Positions 1 to 11,571 are shown, counted from the stretch's first letter. The stretch: 43,401 nt of DNA from FLUQ01 sp031551515 (GCA_031551515.1 JAVBNL010000009.1:1-43401); one strand, 5' to 3'. Notes: a model not told the origin generated them from the letters alone. A program made the numbers and translations.

Positions 1-110
1 CGTCGCTTTTTTCGGGAATGACGATGATGTCGCCGTTTTCAAGGGCGATGTCGGCCACCGCGCCGCCATCGCCGCCACCCACCATGCCTTCCGGCGCCAC
101 CCCCCTGGCC
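1..110. repeat. Inverted near-copy of bases 440-549
   Basis: Bases 1-58 equal the reverse complement of 492-549 exactly. Similarity continues to base 110 with seven mismatches (59, 68, 75, 78, 83, 96, 102) and stops at 111. Read on the minus strand it encodes the same segment as the neighbouring gene (VADIALENGDIIVIPEKSD). Either a contig-end chimera or a true inverted duplication of part of the gene. Confidence 0.9.
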
Positions 111-842
111 GACGGCGATACGGTGCAGTTTCTGGCCGCCACCCCCGGCGACACCATCATGGTGGACGTCACCGGGGCCATTCGCGGGGCATCGCGCTTT
201 CCTTTAAAAAACGGCGCGCGGCTGCGCGACCTGCAACGCTATATCGCTGTGGACCCCGCGCGCGCCAACCTTGCCGGTTTGTATATCAAACGCAGAAGCG
301 TGGCCACGCTGCAGAAAAGAGCCATTGACGAATCGCTGCGCCGCCTGGAGCAAAGCTCCATGACCGCCACCTCGTCCAGTTCGGAAGAGGCGCAGATCCG
401 CTCGCACGAAGCCGACATGATCGCCAAATTCGCCGAACGGGCCAGGGCGGTGGAGCCGGAAGGCATCGTGGTTGTCGGCGAAGGCGGCGCCGTGGCCGAC
501 ATCGCCCTTGAAAACGGCGACATCATCGTCATTCCCGAAAAAAGCGACGTGGTGCTGGTCAGCGGCGAAGTAGTCATGCCCCAGGCTCTCGTCTGGAGCA
601 AAAAGAAAAACATCAAAGAATACGTAAAAGGCGCGGGCGGCTTCACCACCCGGGCGGATACCTCGAAAATCCTGATCATCAGGCCCAACGGCGAAGTTGA
701 AACCGACGACGACACCGTGCGGCCCGGGGATCAGCTCATCGTGCTGCCGAAATTCGAGTCCAAAAACCTGCAAACGGTCAAAGACATCTCGCAGATCATC
801 TACCAGATCGCGGTGGCGGCCAAGATGGTCATGCCGCTGTAG
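18..842 (+). CDS. SLBB-domain polysaccharide export protein, 5' end not authentic
   Basis: The C-terminal part of an outer-membrane polysaccharide biosynthesis/export protein (Wza/KpsD-like), which would carry capsule or exopolysaccharide across the envelope. Two SLBB-like beta-grasp modules are visible: one around residues 35-85 (TIMVDVTGAI, then RFPLKNG and LRDLQRYI) and one around 170-245 (DVVLVSGEVVMPQALVW, GAGGFTTRAD, VRPGDQLIVLP). A helical, Ser/Glu-rich stretch lies between them. The frame is open to the left edge of the window. However, bases 1-110 are an inverted, 94% identical copy of 440-549 inside the same gene, so roughly the first 31 translated residues are antisense-derived and the real N-terminus with its signal peptide is missing. 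Product class is fairly sure; the 5' boundary is not. Confidence 0.7.
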   Translation: MTMMSPFSRAMSATAPPSPPPTMPSGATPLADGDTVQFLAATPGDTIMVDVTGAIRGASRFPLKNGARLRDLQRYIAVDPARANLAGLYIKRRSVATLQKRAIDESLRRLEQSSMTATSSSSEEAQIRSHEADMIAKFAERARAVEPEGIVVVGEGGAVADIALENGDIIVIPEKSDVVLVSGEVVMPQALVWSKKKNIKEYVKGAGGFTTRADTSKILIIRPNGEVETDDDTVRPGDQLIVLPKFESKNLQTVKDISQIIYQIAVAAKMVMPL

Positions 843-860
843 CGAAAGCAGTCAAAATCG

Positions 861-884
861 AATGCCCACTGGCGGCATTTTCTG
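861..884 (+). terminator. Weak hairpin after the export gene
   Basis: A 6-bp stem (861-866 with 874-879), a 7-base loop and a run of four T. It lies 20 bases past the stop of the export gene. Modest; could be a weak intrinsic terminator. The rest of 843-1009 shows nothing clear. Confidence 0.35.
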
Positions 885-1009
885 AATGGTGAGCGCAAAA
901 GCCGGGCAGGCAGCCACGGACCGGCGGCACGCATTCATCTCTTGCCGTTTACGGTCGAAACACGTAAGTTACGGCGTTCAGCACTTTAATTTTCAAGGAC
1001 TCCACAGGC

Positions 1010-3508
1010 ATGAGATACGATCCGCAGGCCATCGAAATCAAATGGCAGAAAAACTGGGCAGACGCCGAATCGTTCCGTAGCGACATCCGCAAGGACAAGC
1101 CCAAATACTATTGCCTCGAGATGTTCCCGTACCCTTCGGGCAACATTCATATGGGGCACGTGCGCAACTATTCCATCGGCGACGTGGTGGCCCGCTTCAA
1201 ACGCATGCAGGGCTTTAACGTGCTGCATCCCATGGGCTGGGACGCCTTCGGCCTGCCCGCTGAAAACGCGGCCATCAAAAACAACACGCACCCGGCCAAG
1301 TGGACTTACGCCAACATCGAAAATATGAAAGCCCAGCTCAAACGCCTGGGTTATTCCTATGATTGGGACCGCGAACTCGCCACCTGCGATTCTTCCTATT
1401 ACCGCTGGGAACAGCTGTTCTTTCTGCGCTTTTATGAAAAGGGCCTCATCTACCGCAAAAAAGCCCCCCAGAACTGGTGCCCCGACTGTCACACCGTGCT
1501 GGCCAACGAACAGGTCATCGAGGGGCTGTGCTGGCGCTGCGATTCGCCTGTGGTGCAAAAAGACCTGACCCAGTGGTTCGTGCGCATCACCGCCTATGCC
1601 GACGAGCTTCTGGCCGACCTTGAAAAGCTGGAAGGCGGCTGGCCGGACCGGGTTCTGACCATGCAGCGCAACTGGATAGGCAAGTCCATCGGCGCGGAAA
1701 TCCAGTTCCCGCTGGAAGGGTCGGACGAACGCATCACCGTGTTCAGCACCCGGCAAGACACCGTGTTCGGCGCGACCTTCATGAGCCTTGCCGCCGAACA
1801 CCCCCTGGTGGAAAAACTGATCGCAGGCAAGCCGCAGGAAAAAACCGTTCGGGCCTTCGTCGCCAAGACCAAAGCCATGGACAACTCCACTCGCACCGCT
1901 GAAACCATGGAAAAAGAAGGAGTGTTCACGGGCGCATACTGCATCAACCCCTTCACCAAAGCGCGCATGCCCATCTGGGTGGCCAACTTCGTGCTGGCCG
2001 GATACGGCACCGGCGCGGTCATGGCCGTGCCCGCCCACGACCAGCGCGACTTTGAATTCGCGCACAAGTACGATTTGCCCGTCAAAGTGGTCATTCAGCC
2101 TGAAGGGCAAAATCTGACCCTGGAAGACATGCGTAAAAGCGGCGAAGCCTACACCGGCGAAGGCGTCATGAGCGATTCCGGCGAATTTACCGGCCTGCCT
2201 AACGAAGAGGGCAAACTGCGCGTGGCGGAATGGCTGGAAAAAAAAGGCTTTGGCAAGCGCACGGTCAACTGGCGTCTGCGTGACTGGAATATTTCGCGCC
2301 AGCGGTACTGGGGCGCGCCCATTCCCATGATCTATTGCGACGCCTGCGGCCTGGTGCCGGAAAAAGAAGAAAACCTGCCCGTCGTCTTGCCGCTGGATAT
2401 CAAAACGCACAGCGACGGGCGTTCTCCCCTGCCGGATACCCCGGAATTTTACGCCTGCACCTGCCCCAAATGCGGCGGGTCCGCCAGGCGCGAAGCCGAC
2501 ACCATGGACACCTTTGTGGAGTCCTCTTGGTATTTCGCCCGCTATGCCGACGCCCGCAATGAAAAAGAAGCCTTCTCCAAAGAGGCGCTGGCCCATTGGC
2601 TGCCGGTGGACCAATACATCGGCGGCGTGGAACACGCCATTTTGCACCTTCTGTATTCGCGCTTTTTTGTCAAAGCCCTGCGCGACTGCGGCTTTATGGA
2701 ACTTGACGAGCCCTTCGCCAACCTGCTCACCCAGGGCATGGTGCTCATGGACGGGTCCAAGATGTCCAAATCCAAGGGCAACACCGTGGACCCCACCGAA
2801 ATGATCGCCCGGTACGGCGCGGACACCGTGCGTTTGTTCTGCCTTTTCGCGGCGCCGCCGGAGCGTGATTTTGACTGGACAGACTCGGGCATCGAAGGGG
2901 CCAGCCGCTTTGTGGGCCGCATCTGGCGCCTCAGCGAAGAATTGCAGGGCAAGCTTCCCCCTTCACGCGCCTGCGCCGCGACCGCACAAGATGCCGCAAC
3001 GCCGCTGGCCCGCGAGATCCGCCTGAAAGAACACGCCACAGTCAAAAAGGCAGGCAGCGACATCGCCCAGCGCTTTCAGTTCAACACCGCCATTGCCGCG
3101 GTCATGGAACTGATCAACGCCCTGTACCTGGCCAAAGACGAACTGCTGCAAAGCGATGGCGGCAAAAAGACGCTTTCTTCCGCCCTGGCCACGGCCGTTA
3201 CCCTGCTTTCGCCGGTCATTCCCCATATCTGTGAAGAGTTGTGGGAACAAAGCGGCATGAGCGGCCGCCTGATCGATGAACCCTGGCCCGCGCATCAGGA
3301 AGAGGCCCTCGCCCGCGACGAGGTCACCGTCGTCGTGCAGGTCAACGGCAAGCTGCGCGGCAAGATCACCGCCGCCAACGACGCAGCCAAAGACGCCCTG
3401 GAACAGGCGGCTCTGAATGAACCCAACGTTCAAAAACATCTGGAAGGGCTCACTGTGCGCAAAGTACTGGTCATTCCGGGCAAGCTCGTCAACATTGTGG
3501 CAAACTGA
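1010..3508 (+). CDS. leuS: Leucyl-tRNA synthetase
   Basis: Class I aminoacyl-tRNA synthetase charging tRNA-Leu, cytosolic and essential. At 832 aa it has the usual bacterial length. The HIGH-type signature is HMGH at residues 47-50 (after YPSGNI) and the second signature is KMSKS at 584-588. A zinc-ribbon-like CPDCH...CWRC stretch lies near 160-180. The CP1 editing domain shows TRQDTVFGATF and GYGTGAVMAVPAHDQRD, so post-transfer editing should be intact. The C-terminal tRNA-binding region contains VVVQVNGKLRGKI. Followed after 9 bp by lptE, the start of a leuS-lptE-holA-radC run. Confidence 0.98.
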   Translation: MRYDPQAIEIKWQKNWADAESFRSDIRKDKPKYYCLEMFPYPSGNIHMGHVRNYSIGDVVARFKRMQGFNVLHPMGWDAFGLPAENAAIKNNTHPAKWTYANIENMKAQLKRLGYSYDWDRELATCDSSYYRWEQLFFLRFYEKGLIYRKKAPQNWCPDCHTVLANEQVIEGLCWRCDSPVVQKDLTQWFVRITAYADELLADLEKLEGGWPDRVLTMQRNWIGKSIGAEIQFPLEGSDERITVFSTRQDTVFGATFMSLAAEHPLVEKLIAGKPQEKTVRAFVAKTKAMDNSTRTAETMEKEGVFTGAYCINPFTKARMPIWVANFVLAGYGTGAVMAVPAHDQRDFEFAHKYDLPVKVVIQPEGQNLTLEDMRKSGEAYTGEGVMSDSGEFTGLPNEEGKLRVAEWLEKKGFGKRTVNWRLRDWNISRQRYWGAPIPMIYCDACGLVPEKEENLPVVLPLDIKTHSDGRSPLPDTPEFYACTCPKCGGSARREADTMDTFVESSWYFARYADARNEKEAFSKEALAHWLPVDQYIGGVEHAILHLLYSRFFVKALRDCGFMELDEPFANLLTQGMVLMDGSKMSKSKGNTVDPTEMIARYGADTVRLFCLFAAPPERDFDWTDSGIEGASRFVGRIWRLSEELQGKLPPSRACAATAQDAATPLAREIRLKEHATVKKAGSDIAQRFQFNTAIAAVMELINALYLAKDELLQSDGGKKTLSSALATAVTLLSPVIPHICEELWEQSGMSGRLIDEPWPAHQEEALARDEVTVVVQVNGKLRGKITAANDAAKDALEQAALNEPNVQKHLEGLTVRKVLVIPGKLVNIVAN

Positions 3509-3517
3509 GGATTTTTC

Positions 3518-4063
3518 ATGCAATCACCCATGCGCCGCACAGGTTTTTCTCTGCTTTTCGTCGGGCTTTTATTCGTAATGACCGTGGCTGTCCTTAACGG
3601 CTGCGGCTACCGGCTCGGCGCGGATATGCCCACCGTGCTGCAGCAGAACGGAACATCGCCGACCGGTGCTTTGCCCACGCTGAAGATCAAGGATGTGGAT
3701 AACCCCACCATGTACCCCTGGTTGACCTACAGCGTGCGCAACCACCTGCGCGACGAACTTGCCGCGCGCCATGTGGCGAAATGGGTCGATTCGGGCAAGG
3801 CCGACTATGAAATCAGCGTCCGGGTGCAGTCCTACACGTACCGCACCTGGATGCGCGACGACAACGACGTGACCACCTTATATTCCGCCAACATGACGCT
3901 GGAAGGCATCATATACCGGGGCGACAGCAACGCGGTGCTTTGGCGTTCCGGCAATATAAATTATTACCAGACTTATGAAACGACACAGGACAGAACCGCG
4001 GCGGAAGATCTGGTCCTCAACCTCATCAGGCAGCTCGTTGACAAGATGCGCAACAATTTTTAA
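3518..4063 (+). CDS. lptE: LPS-assembly lipoprotein LptE
   Basis: Outer-membrane lipoprotein that plugs the LptD barrel and helps insert lipopolysaccharide at the cell surface. The N-terminus has a basic start, a hydrophobic core (about residues 10-26) and a lipobox LNGC with the acylated Cys at position 29, followed by the typical GYRLG. Length (181 aa) fits. The body shows the LptE pattern of short beta strands ending in an EDLVLNLIRQLVDKMRNNF helix. It sits between leuS and holA, the classical position of lptE (rlpB) in many Gram-negatives. The cell therefore makes LPS. Confidence 0.88.
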   Translation: MQSPMRRTGFSLLFVGLLFVMTVAVLNGCGYRLGADMPTVLQQNGTSPTGALPTLKIKDVDNPTMYPWLTYSVRNHLRDELAARHVAKWVDSGKADYEISVRVQSYTYRTWMRDDNDVTTLYSANMTLEGIIYRGDSNAVLWRSGNINYYQTYETTQDRTAAEDLVLNLIRQLVDKMRNNF

Positions 4064-4081
4064 CCGTCGCGGTACGTTGTC

Positions 4082-5065
4082 ATGACACGCCCCGGCTTCA
4101 GCATTTACCTTTGTCCTGACAGATACCTGATCCGCGCGCAGGCGGAAAAGGCCCTGGCGAAACATACGCCGCCGGATGCGGACTGGGAACGCCACGCGTA
4201 CTGGGGCGACGACGCCTTGCCCGCTTCGTTTTGGGAAAACCTGACCGTTCAAGGCCTGTTCAGCACGCCCAAAACCCTGGTCGTGCACAACGCCCAGAAT
4301 ATCCCCGCCGATACCTGGAAGCGCATTTCAAGCGCCCTTGGCTCCCCTTTGGGCGATGTCTGGCCCTTTTTATGCCTGCAAGTCGATTTTGAACGAGGGC
4401 AACCCAAAGTGCCCGCTCATATCGCGAAACTGCAATGCATGGCGTTTGCGGAAAAAAAAGGCTGGATCTGGTCTTCGCCCGGCCTGGATGCGCGCGGCAG
4501 AAGCCTGTTTGTGCAGGCCGAAGCCAAACGGCTTGGCCTCACGCTCCGCCCCGGCGCACTGGAAGCGCTGTGCGCCCGTCTGCCTTTTGATGCCGCCACC
4601 ATCTGCCGCGAGATGGAAAAAATAGCTCTGGCCGCCCCGCCTGACGGCACGGTCGCGCCGGGCCTCGCCGCCATAGTCGAATATGAGCCGGAACCGGATA
4701 TTTTCAGCCTGATACGCACGCTGCAACAAGGCGACGCCTCTTCAGTATGGCGGCAGGCGTTGGCCTCCGGCCAAGGCGGCGACAGCGCCACCTTCGCCTT
4801 TCTTGCCACCCTGACCCGTGAAGCCCGCCAGCTATGGCAGCTTCTGGCGGGGGAAAGCGTGCGCATGCCCCCTCAGGTTATTGCGGCAAAAACCGCCTTG
4901 GCCCGCTCGTTGGGTTTTGCCGGCGTCGCCCGGCTGTGGCACCTTGCCCTTGAAGCGGACAAAGGCGTCAAAACCGGCGAACGCGGCGTGGACCAGGCCA
5001 TGGAAGGCCTAATCGCGGGCCTGTCGCTGCTGTTTCGCGCCCCCCTCCAACACGGGCGGCGGTAG
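4082..5065 (+). CDS. holA: DNA polymerase III, delta subunit
   Basis: Clamp-loader subunit that opens the beta sliding clamp. 327 aa, normal for the family. The N-terminus FSIYLCPDRYLIRAQAEKAL matches the delta-subunit start (short strand, then D-x-YL and a helix). The middle has the AAA+-like fold without a functional P-loop, as expected for delta. The C-terminal helical collar includes DIFSLIRTLQQGD and a long helix ending in a DQAMEGLIAGLSLLF-type stretch. It starts 18 bp after lptE and ends 14 bp before radC, consistent with one transcript. Confidence 0.9.
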   Translation: MTRPGFSIYLCPDRYLIRAQAEKALAKHTPPDADWERHAYWGDDALPASFWENLTVQGLFSTPKTLVVHNAQNIPADTWKRISSALGSPLGDVWPFLCLQVDFERGQPKVPAHIAKLQCMAFAEKKGWIWSSPGLDARGRSLFVQAEAKRLGLTLRPGALEALCARLPFDAATICREMEKIALAAPPDGTVAPGLAAIVEYEPEPDIFSLIRTLQQGDASSVWRQALASGQGGDSATFAFLATLTREARQLWQLLAGESVRMPPQVIAAKTALARSLGFAGVARLWHLALEADKGVKTGERGVDQAMEGLIAGLSLLFRAPLQHGRR

Positions 5066-5079
5066 CGCACGGTGCTTGC

Positions 5080-5769
5080 ATGCCTATGAAAAGCCATACA
5101 CAGGGGCACCGCCAGCGTTTACGCTCGCGCCTGCTTGAAAACCCGGCCGCTGTCGCGGATTATGAGGTGCTTGAGCTGCTTTTGGGCCACGTTCTGTTGC
5201 GCTGCGATACCAAACCGCTGGCCAAAGAGCTGCTGGCCCGCTTCGGCTCATTACGCGGCGTTCTGGATGCCCGCCCCGCGGAATTGGCATCCGTGCCCGG
5301 CTATGGCCCCGGGCTTTCCGCCTACTGGACTTTGCTGCGCGAACTCTTGGCCCGCTATGCCGAAGGGCCCGTGCGCAAACGCGAAGTGCTCGGCTCCCCG
5401 CAGTCAGTGGCCATGATGGCCCGGCAGCGTCTGGCCGCATCTCCCCACGAAGAAATCTGGATAGCCTACCTTGATAGCCAAAACCGCCTTCTGGCCTGGG
5501 AACGTGCAGCCAAAGGCACCCCTGAAACCGCTCCTCTGTATCCGCGTGACGCCCTTGAACGGGCTCTTGCCTTAAAAGCTACAGGTATTATTGTTGTCCA
5601 TAACCACCCCGGCGGCAACCCGAAGCCTTCCGGCGCGGACATCGTGCTGACCGACAAACTGAAAGCGGCGGCGCAGACGCTGGGGATACGATTTTTGGAT
5701 CACGTTATTGTGACGGACGACGCCTGTTACAGCATCGTGCAGGACGGCATCGTCCAGCCCGGTTGGTAG
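5080..5769 (+). CDS. radC: RadC/MPN+ (JAMM) domain protein
   Basis: RadC-family protein of 229 aa. The N-terminal part has a helix-hairpin-helix-like UPF0758 segment (LASVPGYGPG around residues 67-76). The C-terminal JAMM metalloprotease-like domain carries the metal ligands H174 and H176 (HNHPGG), S184 and D187 (PSGAD). The family is historically called a DNA-repair protein but its biochemical role is unsettled. Start chosen at the ATG 14 bp after holA because the following residues match family N-termini (MKSHTQGHRQRLRSRLL). Last gene of the leuS run. Confidence 0.92.
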   Translation: MPMKSHTQGHRQRLRSRLLENPAAVADYEVLELLLGHVLLRCDTKPLAKELLARFGSLRGVLDARPAELASVPGYGPGLSAYWTLLRELLARYAEGPVRKREVLGSPQSVAMMARQRLAASPHEEIWIAYLDSQNRLLAWERAAKGTPETAPLYPRDALERALALKATGIIVVHNHPGGNPKPSGADIVLTDKLKAAAQTLGIRFLDHVIVTDDACYSIVQDGIVQPGW

Positions 5770-5814
5770 AGCAGCCTCAAAACCCGATGGATTATTTTCG
5801 CCGCCGGGCTTTTT
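5756..5814 (+). terminator. Possible terminator at the end of radC
   Basis: The heptamer AGCCCGG at 5756-5762, overlapping the radC end, is matched by CCGGGCT at 5804-5810 followed by five T. The 41-base loop makes it weaker than a standard intrinsic terminator. Confidence 0.3.
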
Positions 5815-5816
5815 GC

Positions 5817-5846
5817 ATGACTTTTTGTTTGCATACGAGCTATACT
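5817..5846 (+). promoter_or_regulatory. Candidate lon promoter
   Basis: ATGACT at 5817-5822 and TATACT at 5841-5846, separated by 18 bp, fit a sigma-70-type promoter with a good -10 and a weak -35. This gives a leader of about 50 bases before lon. No clear heat-shock promoter was recognised. Confidence 0.35.
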
Positions 5847-5901
5847 TGATACAACCAGGTACGGGCCTGATTGATTACGGCATTGAACTGAGGAAACCAC
5901 C

Positions 5902-8553
<2,652 letters not shown>

Positions 8554-9263
8554 TCACTTCACGGCCGGGGCCGTCCTGCAAAGGGGCGGCAAGCACGGCC
8601 CGCAGGCTTTTGCTGATGGCGTCCACAGCTTCCGGTGAAAGGGCCACATCTTTGCCGTCGCAGTGCACGGAAATCAGGTCGGTGCAGTCCGGATCTTTTT
8701 TCACATTTTTACTTTTGTTTTTGGGCACGCAGGCATATTCCCCGCGCGGCAGGTCAAGGCCTTTTTCCAAAATCAGGCCAGCCAGCTGCTCGGCGGTTTC
8801 CGGGTCTATCTCGGCGAAATGCGGGCCATTGCAAGGTACGGCGGGTTTTTCACCCTGCGTGGCGATAATTTCAGCTTCCTGTTTGTTGCACAAGGCGCTG
8901 ATTTCTTTTTTGCCGCCCTCTTTCAGGCACAAAATCCGCGGCACGCGGCAAGGGACTTCGCCGCCTTCAATCAATGCCACATCAGCCCGCACCAGAGACG
9001 TGATCTCCGCAAAGTCCAGTTGCTGCGGCCAGAAGATGGCTGTTTCCTCGGGCGAAACGCCAGCCACGGTACGGCCGGGCCGCATGAACCAAAAGGCGTC
9101 GGTATTGGCTTTTTCCAAAGGTTTGCTGCTGTGCTTGATAATGGCGACGGAATGCCCGCGTTTTTCAAGGGCTTCGGCCAGCAAGGCAACCAGGGTCGAT
9201 TTGCCGCTCTTTTTCGGACCGGCTATGGCAACGGCTCGCATACATTCTCCGAAAGGTTGAATC

Positions 9264-10019
9264 CTACTCCCACACGCTGCAGGCGCGCACCAGCTCTTTG
9301 CCGTCACCGACACGCACAAGGCTGTGAGCGAAAATATCGCCGTTCGCGCTTTTCTCTTCGGGCAGGGCGCGGGTTCTGGCAGATACCGCATCATTATAAA
9401 ACGCTTCCGCTTTAAATGACAACTCCAGCCGCCGCAAATTACGCGCTTCACGCACCGCATCCGGCGCGCTTTCAAATACCCAGTCCATATAACGCACGTT
9501 GTTCACGTGTTTGTTGCGGTCGATATCCGCAAGGCGCGCCCGAAAGCGGCAGGCCTCGTCGGCCTCTTCCAAAGCGGGCGGGCGTATCTTTCCGTCTTGC
9601 ATGGCGGTTGTTGTGTTATCGAGAGCCACCTCCGCGATAAAAGCGGGCACGCGCCCCACACGGCGCGTTTGCATGGTAACCACGACCCAGTGCGTGATGG
9701 CCCGCGCCGCGATAGAACCGTCTTCATTGCGCACGATAAAATCACGACGGTATTGCAGCCCCTCGACCGCCACGGGCCAGGTCTCCACGCTAATACGGCC
9801 GTTTATGGCCGGCAGCTTTTCCGGCGCGACCTGTATGCGCGAGAGCACCCAGGCCACCCCTTCGCTGTACAGGCGCTCGATTGAAAGCCCCAGCTTTGCG
9901 GCATGGTTGCCCGCCGCTTCTTCCATATACTCACAAAGCGCGGGCAAGGTCGCCCTCCCTTCGCTGTCGCCTTGAAACCCGTAAATAGTGAACCATTCCT
10001 GATGCGGAGCGACTGCCAC
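9264..10019 (-). CDS. Acyl-ACP thioesterase
   Basis: Double hot-dog thioesterase (FatA/FatB-like bacterial family) hydrolysing acyl-ACP to free fatty acid in the cytosol. The N-terminal hot-dog starts EWFTIYGFQGDSEGRATLP. The second contains the motif DIDRNKHVNNVRYMDWV (around residues 165-181), matching the catalytic Asn/His pattern of plant and bacterial acyl-ACP thioesterases. 251 aa is the usual bacterial length. A GTG start at 10019 is supported by GAGGAGG 4 bases upstream. 22 bp separate it from mobB, probably one transcript. Confidence 0.85.
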   Translation of the reverse strand: MAVAPHQEWFTIYGFQGDSEGRATLPALCEYMEEAAGNHAAKLGLSIERLYSEGVAWVLSRIQVAPEKLPAINGRISVETWPVAVEGLQYRRDFIVRNEDGSIAARAITHWVVVTMQTRRVGRVPAFIAEVALDNTTTAMQDGKIRPPALEEADEACRFRARLADIDRNKHVNNVRYMDWVFESAPDAVREARNLRRLELSFKAEAFYNDAVSARTRALPEEKSANGDIFAHSLVRVGDGKELVRACSVWE

Positions 10020-10033
10020 AAAGCCTCCTCAGT

Positions 10034-10061
10034 AGTATAAATAACGGTAAACGAGTCTGAA
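10034..10061 (-). promoter_or_regulatory. Promoter of thioesterase-mobB
   Basis: On the minus strand, TTCAGA (10061-10056), 16 bp, then TATACT (10039-10034). The RBS and GTG start follow within 15 bases, so the leader is very short. Confidence 0.45.
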
Positions 10062-10096
10062 TTTCTTTACAAGGCCCCGGTCCCATAACAGCGACA

Positions 10097-10128
10097 GCCC
10101 GGCCCCGCGCAGGAACGCCGGGCCGGGC
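10097..10128 (-). terminator. GC-rich hairpin downstream of the porin gene
   Basis: A perfect 8-bp arm pair, GCCCGGCC at 10097-10104 and GGCCGGGC at 10121-10128. It lies 34 bases past the porin stop, but no T-run follows on that strand, so it may be an mRNA-stabilising hairpin rather than an intrinsic terminator. Confidence 0.35.
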
Positions 10129-10162
10129 CATACGGAAAAAAACCGCTGTAACGACCGCCGGG

Positions 10163-11455
10163 TTAGAACTCGTACCCCAGCGACACGGAAACGATGTTGG
10201 TGCTGGTGGCCACGGATTTAGACTTCACCACGTGCGTATAGTCGTCCTGGCTGTAGTTGCGGCCCTTGGCGTCAATGTACGCGTACGCCAGGTCCAGGGT
10301 CCAGGAGTTGTACTTGAACCCAACGCCTAGGCTGTAGATATTTCTGCCGTCCGTGGGCACCAGGTAGTCGGCATATTTATCGGTCATGGGCGACTGGTCA
10401 TAGACGTAACCCGCGCGCAGGGCCAGCCAGTCAAGCACCTGCCACTCCACGCCCACGTTGAGGCGCCAGGTGTCTTTCCAGTTTTTGCGGTTCTTGGAAT
10501 CCTCCATGGGGCTGGGCAGATGGATGTTCAGCGAACGGAAGGTGCTCCAGCGGGTCCAGATGGCCCCGGCTTCGATGGAAAGCTCGGGAATGGGCGTCCA
10601 GGCAACGCCGCCCGCCACGGAGTCGGGCAAGATCACGACCGCGTCGGCCTGGCCGTTGTTGGTATTTTGCGCGTATCCATTTTTGAGAAGCCCGCGTACG
10701 ATACTTTCACCAGGGCCAGCCGTGGCCGCGTTGTCCCCCACATAGCTGAATTCCACGTTGCCCCGGGCGTGCACCCGCACCTGGCTGCGGTATGAAAGCC
10801 CGGCGGCCCACTGGTCGCTGAACTGATAGTGCCCGGCCACGTTAAAGCCCGGCGCCACGTCGTGGGCGTCGGAGATGTCGCTGTCCCCTTCAAAATAATA
10901 CGAACCCAGCCCCCCCGTGAACCGTTTGTTCAAATCCAGGCTGACGTAGACGAGTTCCAGGCCCACGGCCAAAGAAAGCTTATCCGTGGCGGCCCAGGCG
11001 ATGTTGGGGTTGATGGAGGCCGACTGCAGGTCAACCTGATACACGTTGAAACGGCCCGGCCAGTTGTGGGGGTATTCAAAGCCCAGGCCGAAACGCGAGA
11101 ATTCGCCGATGCCGAAATACCAGTTGTCGTTGATCTGCTGGGTATAATAGGCGTTGGGCACCAGCCAGGTGTTCTTTTTCAGCTTGGTGGTGTCTTTGTC
11201 GCCGGCATCGTCCCAAGTTTCCATCTTGCCCGAAGGCGTGATGGCAGAAAAACCGGCCTGCACCTGCGCGCCTTTCAGCCGGGTTATCAATGCCGGGTTG
11301 GTGGCCACCACGGAAGGGTCGGGCTTGCGGGCAACCGTGGCCCCGCCCAGCGCCACGCCGCGCGCGCTGTATTCATAAAGCGCGAACCCCTCGGCGAACG
11401 CCGTTCCGCAAGACAGCAGGACCAGAACTGAGACCAGAACCGCAAGACGTTTCAT
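10163..11455 (-). CDS. FadL/OmpP1-type outer-membrane transport protein
   Basis: Outer-membrane beta-barrel that admits long-chain fatty acids or other hydrophobic compounds. 430 aa. A signal peptide (MKRLAVLVSVLVLLS..., cleavage after AFA near residue 21) is followed by the FadL-type plug region EGFALYEYSARGVALGGA and the family NPA motif (VATNPALI). Many alternating strands with aromatic ends follow, and the chain ends in SVSLGYEF with a terminal Phe as in BAM substrates. Ligand specificity cannot be read. It lies next to an acyl-ACP thioesterase, but a promoter separates them. RBS AAAGGG precedes the ATG. Confidence 0.88.
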   Translation of the reverse strand: MKRLAVLVSVLVLLSCGTAFAEGFALYEYSARGVALGGATVARKPDPSVVATNPALITRLKGAQVQAGFSAITPSGKMETWDDAGDKDTTKLKKNTWLVPNAYYTQQINDNWYFGIGEFSRFGLGFEYPHNWPGRFNVYQVDLQSASINPNIAWAATDKLSLAVGLELVYVSLDLNKRFTGGLGSYYFEGDSDISDAHDVAPGFNVAGHYQFSDQWAAGLSYRSQVRVHARGNVEFSYVGDNAATAGPGESIVRGLLKNGYAQNTNNGQADAVVILPDSVAGGVAWTPIPELSIEAGAIWTRWSTFRSLNIHLPSPMEDSKNRKNWKDTWRLNVGVEWQVLDWLALRAGYVYDQSPMTDKYADYLVPTDGRNIYSLGVGFKYNSWTLDLAYAYIDAKGRNYSQDDYTHVVKSKSVATSTNIVSVSLGYEF

Positions 11456-11571
11456 AAGCCACCCTTTACGTGTTTATCTAAGAAATAGGAGTCATCAAAT
11501 GAAAACGGCGGAAGAGTGAGCGTCACTCTCGTTGCCGCCATTGCGCAATAGCAAAAAATAACGCGCGACAC
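11452..11571 (-). CDS. Possible 39-aa upstream ORF coupled to the porin gene
   Basis: A GTG at 11571 opens a 39-codon frame whose TGA stop overlaps the porin ATG as ATGA, the classic coupling arrangement. AGGAGG lies 9 bases upstream of the GTG. The peptide (VSRVIFCYCAMAA...) has no recognisable family or clear signal sequence, and the frame is also open further upstream, so chance cannot be excluded. Confidence 0.2.
   Translation of the reverse strand: MSRVIFCYCAMAATRVTLTLPPFSFDDSYFLDKHVKGGL
11513..11529. repeat. Perfect 7-bp inverted repeat upstream of the porin
   Basis: AGAGTGA-GCG-TCACTCT about 60 bp upstream of the porin start, flanked by weaker GGCGG/CCGCC complementarity. It could be an operator or an mRNA hairpin; the regulator is unknown. 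Confidence 0.5.

Noticed and set aside
986..2647. A 553-codon minus-strand frame inside leuS
   Set aside because: Antisense shadow of a strong leuS gene with all synthetase motifs; low-complexity His/Gly/Phe-rich translation typical of GC-rich antisense frames.
9242..9475. Longer N-terminus for MobB
   Set aside because: Overlaps the thioesterase coding sequence and is not MobB-like; a GGAGA RBS supports 9241.
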